Assembly: GCF_004005965.1 (NCBI RefSeq)
Contig: NZ_SACY01000001.1
Location: 1-64,000, forward strand
DNA: 64,000 nt
From: Sandaracinomonas limnophila
GTDB lineage: Bacteria; Bacteroidota; Bacteroidia; Cytophagales; Spirosomataceae
Direction: 5' to 3'
Positions 54,223-63,974 of this stretch are shown in pieces (within the stretch, counting starts at the first letter, position 1; each line of letters opens with the position of its first letter). A program made the translations under genes and the position numbers. The notes beneath the pieces were generated by a model. It searched no databases and was not told the DNA's origin. It saw only the letters and a list, made by a program, of their open reading frames with translations.

Positions 54223-55173
54223 ATGGGTTATCAATCTGCGATAATTGACTTGGGGACCAATACTTTTCAGTTGTTAATAGCTGGTTTCGATGCTGAAAAA
54301 ATGCAAATTTCGATTAAAGAAAATCAAACCTATGCTGTATCCCTAGGACTTGGGGCAATGGAGACAGGTTTTTTACAAGAAGATGCATTGAATAGGGCAT
54401 GGGTGGCGCTCGATTACTTTTCTGAAATTATAAAAAAGTATGAATTAAAGGGGAGAGTGACCGCTATTGGCACTTCTATAATCCGTAATGCTTTAAATGG
54501 AGAAGAATTTTTGAGTCAAATCAAAAGTAGATACGGATTTGAAGCTGTAAAGATTTCAGGCAAAAGAGAAGCTGATTTAATTTTTTCTGGAGTAGTGGAA
54601 TCGATGCCAAAACCCTGGATAGAAACCAGTTTGATTATGGATATTGGCGGGGGAAGTACTGAGTTTATTTTGTTCAAAGAAGAGGAAGTGCTTTTCAAAG
54701 GCAGTTATGAAATAGGGGGTTTAAAGATGCTGTCCTTATTTCATTCAAATAACAATTTTTCAATTGAAAATAAAGCAGATATGGAGCAATATGTTTTAGC
54801 TCAAATAAAGGATTTAATTGAAGCAACTAAACAGTTTAAACCATTACATTTGATTGGTGCAGCAGGTGCATTTGAGACCCTTTATGATCTGGAGTGTATT
54901 GAAAATTGTAAAGATAAGTTGGAAGGAAATTATGCAGAGGAACTCTCTGTTGAAATATTTTACCAGCATAAGCGTTTACTTGAACAAATGACTTTAGAGG
55001 AGCGTGAAAAATTTCCAGGCATGAAACCTTTTCGTGCAGGAATCTTGCCTTCTGCAATGATTGAAATTGATTTGATTTTGCAAGCAATGGGGAAATCAAG
55101 CTTATGGTTTTCCAACTTCAGTTTAAAAGAAGGATATTTTTTTGAAACCTTCCGGAATTCTATTCCAACCTGA
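54223..55173 (+). CDS. ppx: Ppx/GppA family phosphatase
   Basis: 316 residues, ASKHA fold. IIDLGTNTFQLLIAG (phosphate-1), AIGTSIIRNALNG, LIMDIGGGSTEFILF (phosphate-2), LIGAAGAFETL and PFRAGILPSAM. Short form with no C-terminal HD domain. Either exopolyphosphatase or pppGpp phosphohydrolase. Confidence 0.87.
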   Translation: MGYQSAIIDLGTNTFQLLIAGFDAEKMQISIKENQTYAVSLGLGAMETGFLQEDALNRAWVALDYFSEIIKKYELKGRVTAIGTSIIRNALNGEEFLSQIKSRYGFEAVKISGKREADLIFSGVVESMPKPWIETSLIMDIGGGSTEFILFKEEEVLFKGSYEIGGLKMLSLFHSNNNFSIENKADMEQYVLAQIKDLIEATKQFKPLHLIGAAGAFETLYDLECIENCKDKLEGNYAEELSVEIFYQHKRLLEQMTLEEREKFPGMKPFRAGILPSAMIEIDLILQAMGKSSLWFSNFSLKEGYFFETFRNSIPT

Positions 55174-55236
55174 TAAAATTGTAAAAAAAAAATTGTAAAC
55201 TTGTAGTTAATTGAAATTTAAAAAACTTTTTAATTT

Positions 55237-55980
55237 ATGGCATTTTCGCTAACAACCATTTTATTACAAGCAGGTTCCCAAATTGTCGATAGCACGGCAC
55301 AAGTTGTAGATACAGTTGCAAATTCTGCAGTGGTTCAACAAACTACTAAAGTTGCAGAAGATTTTAGTGTTATAGACCTGTTATCTAAAGGTGGGTATGT
55401 GATGTATCCAATTGGTATTTTATTTGCTGGTGCAGTCTTTTTATTCATTGAAAGATACTTGTATATCCGCAAAACAGCCAAGTTGGACGAAAATTTCTTG
55501 CATACAATTAATGATATGTTGGTGGCTGGAAATGTTCAGTCAGCAGTTACTTACTGCAAAAATTCTCAATATCCAATTGCAAAATTGTTGGAAAAAGGTC
55601 TTGGGCGTTTAGGCTCACCTATTCGTGACATTGAAACTGCCATCGAAAATAAGGCAAAAGTTGAAATTTATAATATGGAGAAAAACCTGGGTATTCTATC
55701 TGCAATTGCGAGAATTGCTCCAATGTTTGGATTCCTTGGTACTGTAACGGGAATGATTCGTACATTCCATAATATTTCGATTTCAAATAAAATTGATATT
55801 TCAACAATTGCTGGAGGTATTTACGAGAAAATGGTGACTTCAGCTTCTGGACTTATCGTAGGTATCATTGCTTATGTACTTTATACTTTATTGTTGACTA
55901 TGATTGATAGAGCAATCAACAAAATGGAAATTACAGCAATCGATTTCTTAGATATTTTACATAAACCAGCGAGCAAATAA
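55237..55980 (+). CDS. exbB: MotA/TolQ/ExbB proton channel family protein
   Basis: 247 residues. Membrane segments near 50-72, 155-175 (GILSAIARIAPMFGFLGTVTGMIRTF, the family signature) and 195-220. The N-terminal part is long and polar (VDSTAQVVDTVANSAVVQQ). With ExbD downstream it would use the proton gradient to energise TonB- or Tol-dependent outer-membrane processes. Confidence 0.9.
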   Translation: MAFSLTTILLQAGSQIVDSTAQVVDTVANSAVVQQTTKVAEDFSVIDLLSKGGYVMYPIGILFAGAVFLFIERYLYIRKTAKLDENFLHTINDMLVAGNVQSAVTYCKNSQYPIAKLLEKGLGRLGSPIRDIETAIENKAKVEIYNMEKNLGILSAIARIAPMFGFLGTVTGMIRTFHNISISNKIDISTIAGGIYEKMVTSASGLIVGIIAYVLYTLLLTMIDRAINKMEITAIDFLDILHKPASK

Positions 55981-55991
55981 TCTGAATACAA

Positions 55992-56393
55992 ATGAATTTT
56001 AGAAAAAGAGAACGCGAACAATCAGAAGTAGAAACAGGAGCCTTAGCTGACATTCTATTCTTTCTTTTGATGTTTTTCTTGATGATTTCAACTTTGGCTT
56101 CTCCAGATGCAATTAAATTATTGCTACCTGAAAGCACAAAGCCAACGCAGACGCCAGCAAATGAAGTGATTAAGTTGACAGTGGATGAAAATAAGAATTA
56201 CTTTATTGATGATCGTCAAATTGACCCATTAAATTTAGAACAAGAATTAACTACTGAGGTCCAAATTAAAAAAGCTGCAACTTTAATAGTGCGTATGGAT
56301 AAAAATCAAACTGTTCAAGATTTAACAAATGTTTATGATCTTGCTGCCAAATTGAACCTTTCTATGGTGATGGCCGCAGAAAAGAAAAAATAA
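55992..56393 (+). CDS. exbD: ExbD/TolR biopolymer transport protein
   Basis: 133 residues. Single N-terminal membrane segment with the functional Asp (ETGALADILFFLLMFFLMIST), then a periplasmic domain. Follows exbB by 11 nt. Confidence 0.9.
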   Translation: MNFRKREREQSEVETGALADILFFLLMFFLMISTLASPDAIKLLLPESTKPTQTPANEVIKLTVDENKNYFIDDRQIDPLNLEQELTTEVQIKKAATLIVRMDKNQTVQDLTNVYDLAAKLNLSMVMAAEKKK

Positions 56394-56906
56394 ATGGAAG
56401 GCTACTTCAATATAGCCCTTAGATCAATAGCCGTTTACATATTCATTGTAGCGGCTATTCGTCTTTTTGGGAAAAAAGAATTTGCTCAATTAACCATAAC
56501 TGATTTGGTATTTATTCTCCTAATTTCCAATTCAGTTCAAAATGCAATGGTAGGAGAGGATTCATCCTTGTTGGGTGGATTAGCTTCAGCACTTGGACTT
56601 TTTCTTTTAAATTTTTTAATCAAAAAATTAACATTTTTGTTTCCAAAGGTAGATAAACTATTAGATGGAGAGCCAGTGACCTTGGTTTATCAAGGCAAAA
56701 TTATTGATTCCGGTTTACGTAAGGCGGAGGTATCAAAAGAAGAATTGATGGTTGCAATTCGAGAACATGGAGTTGAAAAATTAGAAGAAGTAGATTTAGC
56801 AGTGTTTGAGGTGGATGGAAATATTTCTGTTTTGTCGGAAAATTTCAGAAAATCGACAAAAAGAAGAAGGAAAGGACATAAGATTTTAGGAAAAAATCAG
56901 TCATAA
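56394..56906 (+). CDS. DUF421/YetF-like membrane protein
   Basis: 170 residues. Two or three N-terminal membrane segments (ALRSIAVYIFIVAAIRLFGKKE, TITDLVFILLISNSVQNAMVGEDSS), then the DUF421 cytoplasmic domain VTLVYQGKIIDSGLRKAEVSKEEL. Function is not established. Directly joined to the exbD stop (TAAATG). Confidence 0.85.
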   Translation: MEGYFNIALRSIAVYIFIVAAIRLFGKKEFAQLTITDLVFILLISNSVQNAMVGEDSSLLGGLASALGLFLLNFLIKKLTFLFPKVDKLLDGEPVTLVYQGKIIDSGLRKAEVSKEELMVAIREHGVEKLEEVDLAVFEVDGNISVLSENFRKSTKRRRKGHKILGKNQS

Positions 56907-56910
56907 GTGG

Positions 56911-56918
56911 TATATTTG
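56911..56918 (+). promoter_or_regulatory. -7 box before thrA
   Basis: TATATTTG fits TAnnTTTG and lies 41 nt before the thrA ATG, just after the DUF421 stop. Confidence 0.45.
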
Positions 56919-56959
56919 TTTCTTAAAGCCTGTTTGTAGAGGCTTTGTAAACAAATTTT

Positions 56960-59419
56960 ATGGAAAAAATACTAAAATTCGGAGGAACTAGCTGCGGAAG
57001 TATTCAAAGTATCGAGCAAGTTGTTTCCATCATTGAGAAAAATGTAAAATCTCAATCCCAATTTTCAGTAGTATTTTCGGCTATGAGTGGTGTAACCAAC
57101 CAACTGTTGGAAGCTGGTAGCCTAGCCTCAAAAGGTAAAAAAAATGCACTGGAATTAGTCGAGCAAATTGAAAATCGACATTTTGAAGTAATCAAACATT
57201 TTATTCCTATCAAAGGACAATCGCAAGTCATTGCCAATATTCGCAATTTGGTAAATGAATTAAAAGATGTTTTGAAAGGGATTACTCTTTTAAAAGAAAT
57301 TTCTCCAAAGTCCTCAGATCTTTTAGTCAGTTTTGGAGAGCGTCTTTCAACCACTTTAATTTTCTATATTTTACGTGAGAAAAATTTAGATGTTGAGTTT
57401 GTGGATGCTCGAGAAATCATAAAAACCAATGATGAATTTGGCAAATCTGAAGTAGATTTCACGCTTTCCAATCCTTTAATTCAATCTTATTTTACTAATT
57501 TGGGAAATAAAATTGGCTTAGTAACAGGGTTTATTGGTTCAAATACAAAAGGAGAAACTACAACCCTAGGTAGAGGTGGTTCAGATTATACAGCTTCTAT
57601 AATTGGTGCTGCTTTAGGTGTCAAAGAAGTTGAAATTTGGACGGATGTAGATGGAATAATGACGGCTGATCCTAGAAAAGTTTCAACGGCTTTTACTATT
57701 CCAAGTATTTCCTATGCGGAAGCTATGGAGTTGACGCATTTCGGCGCCAAAGTAATATATCCACCTTCTTTGCAGCCGGCTTTTCAAAAAGAAATTCCAA
57801 TTCGAGTTTTAAATACGTTTAATGCAGATTTTAAAGGCACAATTGTTACCAAAAAACCAGCTTCGAGTAAATATATCATTACTGGAATAAGTTCTATCGA
57901 CCAGTTAGCTTTGGTGAACTTGCAAGGCTCAGGTATGGTAGGTGTTGCGGGGGTGTCAGCTAAATTATTTTCAGTTTTATCGAAAGAAAAAGTATCCGTA
58001 ATTTTAATTTCCCAGGCATCTTCTGAGCATTCAATTTGTTTTGCAATTGAGCCTCAAATGGCAGATAAGGTTAAATCAATTTTGACATCTGCATTTGAAA
58101 AAGAAATCCAGGATGGAGATATTGAAGGTATAGAGGTTCAAAGAGATCTTTCTGTGATAGCTATTGTGGGAGAAGGGATGAAAAAACATACCGGAGTTAG
58201 CGGTAAATTGTTTTCTGTATTAGGCAAAAATGGTATCAATATAGTAGCAACTGCCCAAGGTTCCTCTGAATTAAATATATCAGTTGTGATTGCTCAAAAA
58301 GACCTTTCAAAGGCTTTGAATGTAATTCATGAAACCTTCTTTTTTTCTCAATTACGTAGCTTGCATTTGTATTTAGTTGGAGCAGGATTGATTGGCAAAA
58401 CCTTATTGAAGCAGTTGGCAGGACAAGAGAAGTTTTTGGCCAATTATCGAGGATTAAAGGTGAAATTGGTAGGAATAGCCAATTCTAGAAAGCAATTGAT
58501 TGATGAAGCTGGTATTCCAATCAATGAGGCAATTGAATTATTAAATGAAAAGGGTAATCCAAATCAAATAGATACTTTCATTGAGAAAATCAAAGAGTTA
58601 AATTTACCCAATGCGGTATTTGCTGATTGTACGGCAGATAAAGAAATTTACCACCATTATTTAGGATTATTTAAGTCAAATATTTCTGTTGTAACTCCGA
58701 ATAAGGTCGCAAATTCCGGTCCCTATAAACAATATGCGGAATTACATCAAACTGCATTGCAGAAAGGTGTAAAATTTTTGTACGAAACCAATGTTGGTGC
58801 TGGGTTGCCTGTAATAAATACCTTACAAGGCTTAATTGCTTCAGGCGATCGTTTTGAGAAAATTGAGGGAGTACTTTCAGGTACATTGTCTTTTATTTTT
58901 AACCAATTTGTGCCTGGTAAATCCTTTATGGAAGTTGTGAAGCAGGCCAAAGAAAAAGGATATACAGAACCTGATCCAAGAGAAGATTTATCTGGCATGG
59001 ATGTCGCCCGTAAAATTTTAATTTTAAGTAGAGAAATCGGTTTAAAATTGGAATTCTCTGATATAACCATTGAGAAAATAATTCCTGCTAATTGTGAAAA
59101 TGCAAATTCAGTAGATTCATTTTTTGAAGAATTGGATAAATCAAATGCCTATTTTGAGAATTTAGTTAATGAAGCTCATCAAAATGGTAAAAAATTAAGA
59201 TACATTGCTGCATTAGAAAATAATAAAATTACAATTGGATTGCGTCAGGTTGATTCATCTCATCCTTTTTATCAAATGGATGGTGCAGATAATGTAATTG
59301 CCTTTACAACTAAACGGTACCACGATAGACCTTTGGTTATCAAAGGTCCCGGTGCAGGGGCAGAGGTAACAGCTTCTGGCGTATTTGCCGATATTGTTTC
59401 ACTAGGAAATTTAGCATAA
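56960..59419 (+). CDS. thrA: Bifunctional aspartokinase/homoserine dehydrogenase I
   Basis: 819 residues, the expected fusion length. Aspartokinase: LKFGGTSCGS at 5-14, TTLGRGGSDYTASI and VKEVEIWTDVDGIMTADPR. Two ACT domains (about 310-455), including VIAIVGEGMKKHTGVSGKLFS. Homoserine dehydrogenase: LYLVGAGLIGKTLL at about 470, TPNKVANSGPY, and EGVLSGTLSFIFNQF, GYTEPDPREDLSGMDVARK. First and third steps of the threonine/methionine branch. 1 nt before thrB. Confidence 0.96.
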   Translation: MEKILKFGGTSCGSIQSIEQVVSIIEKNVKSQSQFSVVFSAMSGVTNQLLEAGSLASKGKKNALELVEQIENRHFEVIKHFIPIKGQSQVIANIRNLVNELKDVLKGITLLKEISPKSSDLLVSFGERLSTTLIFYILREKNLDVEFVDAREIIKTNDEFGKSEVDFTLSNPLIQSYFTNLGNKIGLVTGFIGSNTKGETTTLGRGGSDYTASIIGAALGVKEVEIWTDVDGIMTADPRKVSTAFTIPSISYAEAMELTHFGAKVIYPPSLQPAFQKEIPIRVLNTFNADFKGTIVTKKPASSKYIITGISSIDQLALVNLQGSGMVGVAGVSAKLFSVLSKEKVSVILISQASSEHSICFAIEPQMADKVKSILTSAFEKEIQDGDIEGIEVQRDLSVIAIVGEGMKKHTGVSGKLFSVLGKNGINIVATAQGSSELNISVVIAQKDLSKALNVIHETFFFSQLRSLHLYLVGAGLIGKTLLKQLAGQEKFLANYRGLKVKLVGIANSRKQLIDEAGIPINEAIELLNEKGNPNQIDTFIEKIKELNLPNAVFADCTADKEIYHHYLGLFKSNISVVTPNKVANSGPYKQYAELHQTALQKGVKFLYETNVGAGLPVINTLQGLIASGDRFEKIEGVLSGTLSFIFNQFVPGKSFMEVVKQAKEKGYTEPDPREDLSGMDVARKILILSREIGLKLEFSDITIEKIIPANCENANSVDSFFEELDKSNAYFENLVNEAHQNGKKLRYIAALENNKITIGLRQVDSSHPFYQMDGADNVIAFTTKRYHDRPLVIKGPGAGAEVTASGVFADIVSLGNLA

Positions 59420-59420
59420 G

Positions 59421-60350
59421 ATGGAACAAGTAAGAGTTTATGCACCAGCAACAGTTGCCAACGTAGCCTGTGGATTTGATATTTTTGGTTTTGCAGTGGA
59501 TCGTCCGGGTGATGAAGTTGTTTTGACTAAAAAAGACACTCCTGGAATCATTATTTCAGAAATAACTGGTGATGAAGGTCGATTACCATTAGAAGTACAT
59601 AAAAATACTGCTGGAATTGCTATTCAAAAATATTTAGAGCATATCGGAAGAACAGATCAAGGTTTTACGATGGCATTGCATAAGGATATGCCTTTAGGCT
59701 CTGGTTTAGGTTCTTCTGCGGCTTCTGCAGTAGCTGGAGTATTTGCTGCAAATGAATTGATGGGCAAGCCCTTGTCGCAAAAGGAACTTTTGCCTTTTGC
59801 AATGGAAGGGGAACGTGTGGCATGTGGTTCAGCCCATGCAGATAATGTAGGTCCAAGTTTGTTGGGTGGTTTTGTCATTATTCGATCGTATAATCCTTTA
59901 GATATCATTGAAATAAAGGTTCCTGAAGATTTATTTGCTACAATTGTTCATCCACAAGTTGAGGTGAATACTAAAGATGCAAGAAGTATTTTGGAACGTG
60001 AAATTCCTTTGAGTAAAACGATTGAACAAATGGGGAATGTTGCAGGTTTGACAGCGGGTTTATTGTTGTCTGACTATGAGTTAATCTCTAGGTCTTTAGA
60101 AGATGTAATTATTGAACCTATCCGTTCCATTTTAATTCCTCAATTTAAAGAAGTAAAGTCGGCAGCTATGGCTGCAGGTGCCTTGGGATGTTCCATTTCT
60201 GGGTCTGGACCTTCCTTATTTGCTTTATCACGTGGTTTAGAAACTGCTGAAAAGGTTGCTGTTGCTATGACTGGAGCTTTCAAGGATGCTGAAATTGAAT
60301 CTGAGGCCTATGTATCGGGTATTAACCAAAGAGGACCAGTAGTAAGTTGA
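59421..60350 (+). CDS. thrB: Homoserine kinase
   Basis: 309 residues, GHMP kinase. APATVANVACGFDIFGFAV at the start, the phosphate loop MPLGSGLGSSAASAVAG and GALGCSISGSGPSLFAL near the end. thrC is not in the window. The TGA stop is made by the first AGTTGAAAG unit of an array. Confidence 0.96.
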   Translation: MEQVRVYAPATVANVACGFDIFGFAVDRPGDEVVLTKKDTPGIIISEITGDEGRLPLEVHKNTAGIAIQKYLEHIGRTDQGFTMALHKDMPLGSGLGSSAASAVAGVFAANELMGKPLSQKELLPFAMEGERVACGSAHADNVGPSLLGGFVIIRSYNPLDIIEIKVPEDLFATIVHPQVEVNTKDARSILEREIPLSKTIEQMGNVAGLTAGLLLSDYELISRSLEDVIIEPIRSILIPQFKEVKSAAMAAGALGCSISGSGPSLFALSRGLETAEKVAVAMTGAFKDAEIESEAYVSGINQRGPVVS

Positions 60351-60413
60351 AAGTTGAAAGTGGAAAGTGGAAAGTGGAAAGTGGAAAGTGGAAAGTGGAA
60401 AGTGAAAAGTGAA
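60345..60413 (+). repeat. AGTTGAA/AGTGGAA heptamer array over the thrB stop
   Basis: About nine 7-bp units; the complementary unit TTTTCACTTTCCACC lies at 60543-60557 over the xerC stop, so the two can pair across the gap. An apparent ORF in the array (60354-60599) is a repeat artefact. Confidence 0.92.
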
Positions 60414-60448
60414 CTATTTAATCAATTTGTTGATAGGAAGTTTATTTA

Positions 60449-60490
60449 TTTTTTTGTTGGGGAAATCACTCCCCTTACCCCCTGCAATTT
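60449..60490 (-). repeat. Dispersed palindromic element, copy 2
   Basis: Reverse complement of the element at 29788-29830 with few changes (GGGGAGTGATTTCCCC core). It sits between the two arms of the thrB/xerC arrays. Confidence 0.8.
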
Positions 60491-60545
60491 AAGTATTTTA
60501 TTTAAAAGAAATCTGATAATTTTAAAACAGCCTGTATACCACTTT

Positions 60546-61430
60546 TCACTTTCCACCTTTCGGATGTGCCTGCTTGTAAATCTCTTTCATTTTTTCTAAT
60601 GAATTGTGCGTGTAGACCTGAGTAGCTGCTAAATTAGCATGGCCTAAGAGTTCTTTGATTGCATTTAAATCGGCTCCTTTGTTGAGCAAATGAGTGGCAT
60701 AGCTGTGTCGCAATACATGGGGCGACTGTTTTTCGATGGTACTTGTTTGAGAAATAATCTTTTTTATGATTCTTTGTACAAACATAGGGTAAAGTGCTTT
60801 CCCTTTGGTATTTGTCAGGAGGATTTCTGAATCCACTGGCCTAATTTTAAGATATTTTTCTAGCAATTCAAAAATGCTTTTAGGCGCAGGAATTATTCTT
60901 TCCTTGTTTCTTTTTCCCAAAACTTTAATTTGATGGTTGAGAAAATCAATCTGGTTTACTTGCAGATTGATTAATTCTGAAAGTCGCATTCCAGTTCCAT
61001 AAAATAGTTGAAAAATCAATTCTTGTTGAAGCTCTTCAAAAGATGATATTTCAGAATGAAATGCAATTTTCTCCATTTCAGATTCTCGCAAAAACTGGGG
61101 TAGTTTTTTACTTGTTTTTACCATCTTAATGGAAATCATTGGGTTCTCAATTGCTTTGCCTGTTCTTTGTAGGTATTTATAGAAAGTTCTTAGCGTGGCA
61201 AGTTTTCGATTGATACTTCGATTGTCGAGTGATTGGTTCGCAAGATACACAAGCCAAAGTCTGATTTCTTTAGAATTTAAATCAACAATAGATTTTTCAG
61301 GAGTAAATTCCTCTGATATAAAGGAAGAGAATTGCAGTAGGTCAGTTTGATAGGAGCGTAGGGTATATGGACTGAGTCGCCTTTCGATTTGCAAATGCTC
61401 CAAAAAAAAATTGACTAAATCCTGATTCAT
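60546..61430 (-). CDS. xerC: Tyrosine recombinase XerC/XerD type
   Basis: 294 residues. N-terminal SAM-like DNA-binding domain (1 to about 90), catalytic domain with Arg in YGTGMRLSELINL, Lys in KVLGKRNKERIIP, H-x-x-R in HVLRHSYATHLLN, His in GHANLAATQVYTH and nucleophile Tyr in the same segment. Chromosome dimer resolution rather than a phage integrase, given the length and the rpsU neighbour typical of Bacteroidota. The last residues GGK and the TGA stop are formed by a GTGGAAAGTGA unit. Confidence 0.92.
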   Translation of the reverse strand: MNQDLVNFFLEHLQIERRLSPYTLRSYQTDLLQFSSFISEEFTPEKSIVDLNSKEIRLWLVYLANQSLDNRSINRKLATLRTFYKYLQRTGKAIENPMISIKMVKTSKKLPQFLRESEMEKIAFHSEISSFEELQQELIFQLFYGTGMRLSELINLQVNQIDFLNHQIKVLGKRNKERIIPAPKSIFELLEKYLKIRPVDSEILLTNTKGKALYPMFVQRIIKKIISQTSTIEKQSPHVLRHSYATHLLNKGADLNAIKELLGHANLAATQVYTHNSLEKMKEIYKQAHPKGGK

Positions 61431-61469
61431 TCACGAATTTAGTCAATTTTTTAAGTATTTTATCGAAAA

Positions 61470-61664
61470 CTAGTTATTTGAGTTTCCGTACATTTTTTGC
61501 TTATATGCAGCGCGTATTAATTCAGTACGACGAGAAACAGATGGTTTTTCAAACGCAGATCTTCTACGTAATTCTTTAACTACTCCAGTTTTCTCAAATT
61601 TCTTCTTGAAACGCTTTAAAGCTTTATCAATTGATTCGTTCTCTTTTATTGAAATTAATAACAT
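61470..61664 (-). CDS. rpsU: Ribosomal protein S21
   Basis: 64 residues: LLISIKENESIDKALKRFKKKFEKTG and ELRRRSAFEKPSVSRRTE, the S21 pattern. Small-subunit protein near the anti-Shine-Dalgarno region. Upstream of xerC on the same strand. Confidence 0.96.
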   Translation of the reverse strand: MLLISIKENESIDKALKRFKKKFEKTGVVKELRRRSAFEKPSVSRRTELIRAAYKQKMYGNSNN

Positions 61665-61694
61665 TCTATTTTATCGGTTTTTTGAAAATGTTTG

Positions 61695-61702
61695 CAAATA
61701 TA
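61695..61702 (-). promoter_or_regulatory. -7 box before rpsU
   Basis: Minus-strand TATATTTG (complement of 61695-61702) fits TAnnTTTG, 31 nt before the rpsU start. Confidence 0.5.
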
Positions 61703-61779
61703 GTTTTTTATTTTGAAAATACCAATAGTCTATTGCTAATAAATGATATTTTTTCAAGCATTTACAGGTAAAAATTGCC

Positions 61780-61787
61780 TATTTTTG
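61780..61787 (+). promoter_or_regulatory. -7 box before metG
   Basis: TATTTTTG fits TAnnTTTG, 17 nt before the metG ATG; the leader would be about 12 nt. Confidence 0.5.
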
Positions 61788-61804
61788 TGTTTTAATAATT
61801 TTGA

Positions 61805-63835
61805 ATGCCAAATTTTAATCGAACAACCGTTACCGCTGCCCTAATTTATGCCAATGGGCCTATACATATTGGACACCTTGCCGGCTGTTATTTGCCAGCT
61901 GATATTTATGTTAGGTATCTTCGAATGCAGAAAAAGGATGTAGTTTTTGTATCAGGGACAGACGAACATGGCGTACCTATTACAATTAAGGCGCAAAAGG
62001 AGGGTAAAACTCCACAAGAGGTTGTTGATCATTATTACAAGGTAATTAAGGATTCTTTTAGTGAGTTTGGTATTTCATTTGATATATACGGTCGAACTTC
62101 AGATCCTGTTCATCACAAACTTTCTCAAGAATTTTTCAAAAAATTGTATGACGAAGGAAAGTTTATAGAGGAAACTACAAACCAATTTTTTGATGAATCA
62201 GCCAATCAATTTCTAGCAGATAGATATATAGTTGGAGAGTGCCCATCTTGTCACCAACCAGGGGCCTATGGTGACCAATGTGAAAAGTGTGGAACTACAC
62301 TTTCACCTACAGAATTGATAAATCCAAAATCAACTTTGTCAGGAAATTCACCTATTTTAAAGCCTACCAAAAACTGGTTTTTGCCTTTAGATCAATGGCA
62401 AAAGTCTTTAGAGGAATATGTATCGGGACATCCAGAATGGAAATCTAATGTATCCGGACAAGTTAAATCGTGGCTACAAGAAGGCTTAAAGCCCCGAGCA
62501 ATGACTCGCGATTTAAATTGGGGAGTGCCTATTCCATTGCCTGATACAGAAGGAAAGGTATTGTATGTATGGTTTGATGCACCTATTGGTTATATTTCCA
62601 TGACTTCTCAATTAACAGACGATTGGGAGAAATATTGGAAGGCCGAGGATTCTCGCATAGTGCATTTTATTGGAAAGGATAATATCGTTTTCCATTGTTT
62701 GATCTTCCCGGCAATGTGCATGGCTCATGGTGAATATCAATTGGCAGATCAAGTGCCCGCCAATGAATTTATGAATTTGGAAGGAGATAAAATCTCAACT
62801 TCTCGAAATTGGGCTGTTTGGTTGCATGAATATTTAGAGGATTTTCCAGGTAAGCAGGATGTATTGCGGTATACTTTGACTGCCCTTAGTCCAGAAACAA
62901 AAGATTCCGACTTTACTTGGTCTGATTTTCAGACCAAAAACAACTCTGAGTTGGTTGCTATTTTGGGGAATTTTGTCAATCGTGCATTTGTTTTAATTGA
63001 CAAAAATTTCGATTCAAAAGTGCCGGAAAAAACTGCTGGGGCAGGTTTAGAGGAAGATATGATGAAACAGGTTCAAGCTATTTTAGAGCCTCTGTCAAAT
63101 GCCTTGGAACAATATAAGTTTAGGGATGCTTTGGTGGCAGCCATGGAAATTGCTCGAATAGGAAATAAATATTTAGCAGAGGCTGAACCTTGGAAGTTAA
63201 TTAAAACTGAGCCTGAAAAAGCGGGTACAGTATTGAATTATGCGATTCAATTGGTAGCCCATGCAAGTATTGCCTTGGAGCCATTTTTGCCGTTTACTTC
63301 TGAAAAATTAAGAAAAGCATTGGGACTAAATCAAGCTGAATGGAGTAAAATTGGCGATTTTAATTTAATAGAGGCTGGTACATCTTTGAAGAATCCAGGA
63401 CTGTTATTTGAAAAATTGGAAGATGATGTGATTCAAAAGCAGATTGATAAATTACAGGAAACAAAAAAACAAATGGAATTGGCAAATAAAAAGGTGCCTG
63501 AAATAAAAGAAACAGCAAGTTTTGATGATTTCTTGAAAATGGATTTACGAGTGGGACAAATAGTTGAGGCGGTTGCAGTAGAAAAAAGTAAGAAATTATT
63601 GCAATTGAAAGTTGATGATGGGATAAAAGTAAGAACAATTCTTAGTGGTATTGCAGAGCATTTTAAACCGGAAGAGGTAAAAGGTAAACAAGTTACTTTT
63701 TTGGCCAATTTGGCTCCACGTAAAATAATGGGGGTAGAAAGTGAAGGGATGATATTGATGGCAGAAGGTCAGGAAGGTGAATTGGTTTTCTTGAATCCAA
63801 GTAGCCCTATCTGGAATGGAGCGAAAATATCTTAA
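61805..63835 (+). CDS. metG: Methionyl-tRNA synthetase
   Basis: 676 residues. Class Ia synthetase with the HIGH motif in [12 protein letters not shown], zinc knuckle [23 protein letters not shown]-type [13 protein letters not shown], and a C-terminal EMAP-II-like tRNA-binding domain ([18 protein letters not shown]) from about 570. Ends 4 nt before an AAGTTAA array. Confidence 0.97.
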   Translation: MPNFNRTTVTAALIYANGPIHIGHLAGCYLPADIYVRYLRMQKKDVVFVSGTDEHGVPITIKAQKEGKTPQEVVDHYYKVIKDSFSEFGISFDIYGRTSDPVHHKLSQEFFKKLYDEGKFIEETTNQFFDESANQFLADRYIVGECPSCHQPGAYGDQCEKCGTTLSPTELINPKSTLSGNSPILKPTKNWFLPLDQWQKSLEEYVSGHPEWKSNVSGQVKSWLQEGLKPRAMTRDLNWGVPIPLPDTEGKVLYVWFDAPIGYISMTSQLTDDWEKYWKAEDSRIVHFIGKDNIVFHCLIFPAMCMAHGEYQLADQVPANEFMNLEGDKISTSRNWAVWLHEYLEDFPGKQDVLRYTLTALSPETKDSDFTWSDFQTKNNSELVAILGNFVNRAFVLIDKNFDSKVPEKTAGAGLEEDMMKQVQAILEPLSNALEQYKFRDALVAAMEIARIGNKYLAEAEPWKLIKTEPEKAGTVLNYAIQLVAHASIALEPFLPFTSEKLRKALGLNQAEWSKIGDFNLIEAGTSLKNPGLLFEKLEDDVIQKQIDKLQETKKQMELANKKVPEIKETASFDDFLKMDLRVGQIVEAVAVEKSKKLLQLKVDDGIKVRTILSGIAEHFKPEEVKGKQVTFLANLAPRKIMGVESEGMILMAEGQEGELVFLNPSSPIWNGAKIS

Positions 63836-63838
63836 TAA

Positions 63839-63874
63839 GAGAAAAGTTAAAAGTTAAAAATGAAAAGTTAAAAT
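63839..63874 (+). repeat. AAAAGTT array after metG
   Basis: Four or five degenerate AAAAGTTA/AAAAATGA units just after the metG TAA. Confidence 0.7.
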
Positions 63875-63879
63875 GCAAT

Positions 63880-63930
63880 AAACCCCGCAGGGGTTTACTT
63901 GTAATAGCCCGGGGTGAAACCCCGGGTTTC
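63880..63930 (-). repeat. Composite GC-rich palindromic element (copy 3)
   Basis: Palindrome AACCCCGCAGGGGTT, linker TACTTGTAATAG, palindrome CCCGGGGTGAAACCCCGGG; reverse orientation relative to 43609-43655. Confidence 0.85.
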
Positions 63931-63944
63931 TAATAAAAAGTTTT

Positions 63945-63974
63945 AATAGCCCGGGGTTTTACCTCGGGTTTTTT
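63945..63974 (+). terminator. Terminator-like partial element after metG
   Basis: AATAGCCCGGGG-TTTTA-CCTCGGG followed by TTTTTTG. It repeats the second palindrome of the composite element but ends in a T tract, so it looks like a Rho-independent terminator. Confidence 0.7.

Noticed and set aside
60354-60599. 81-residue open frame starting MKVESGKWKVESGKW after thrB
   Set aside because: It is a translation of the 7-bp AGTGGAA array and the palindromic element, with no coding character.
60546-61430. Phage or island integrase
   Set aside because: Length, catalytic pattern and the rpsU neighbour fit the housekeeping XerC/XerD; no att-like duplication was seen.
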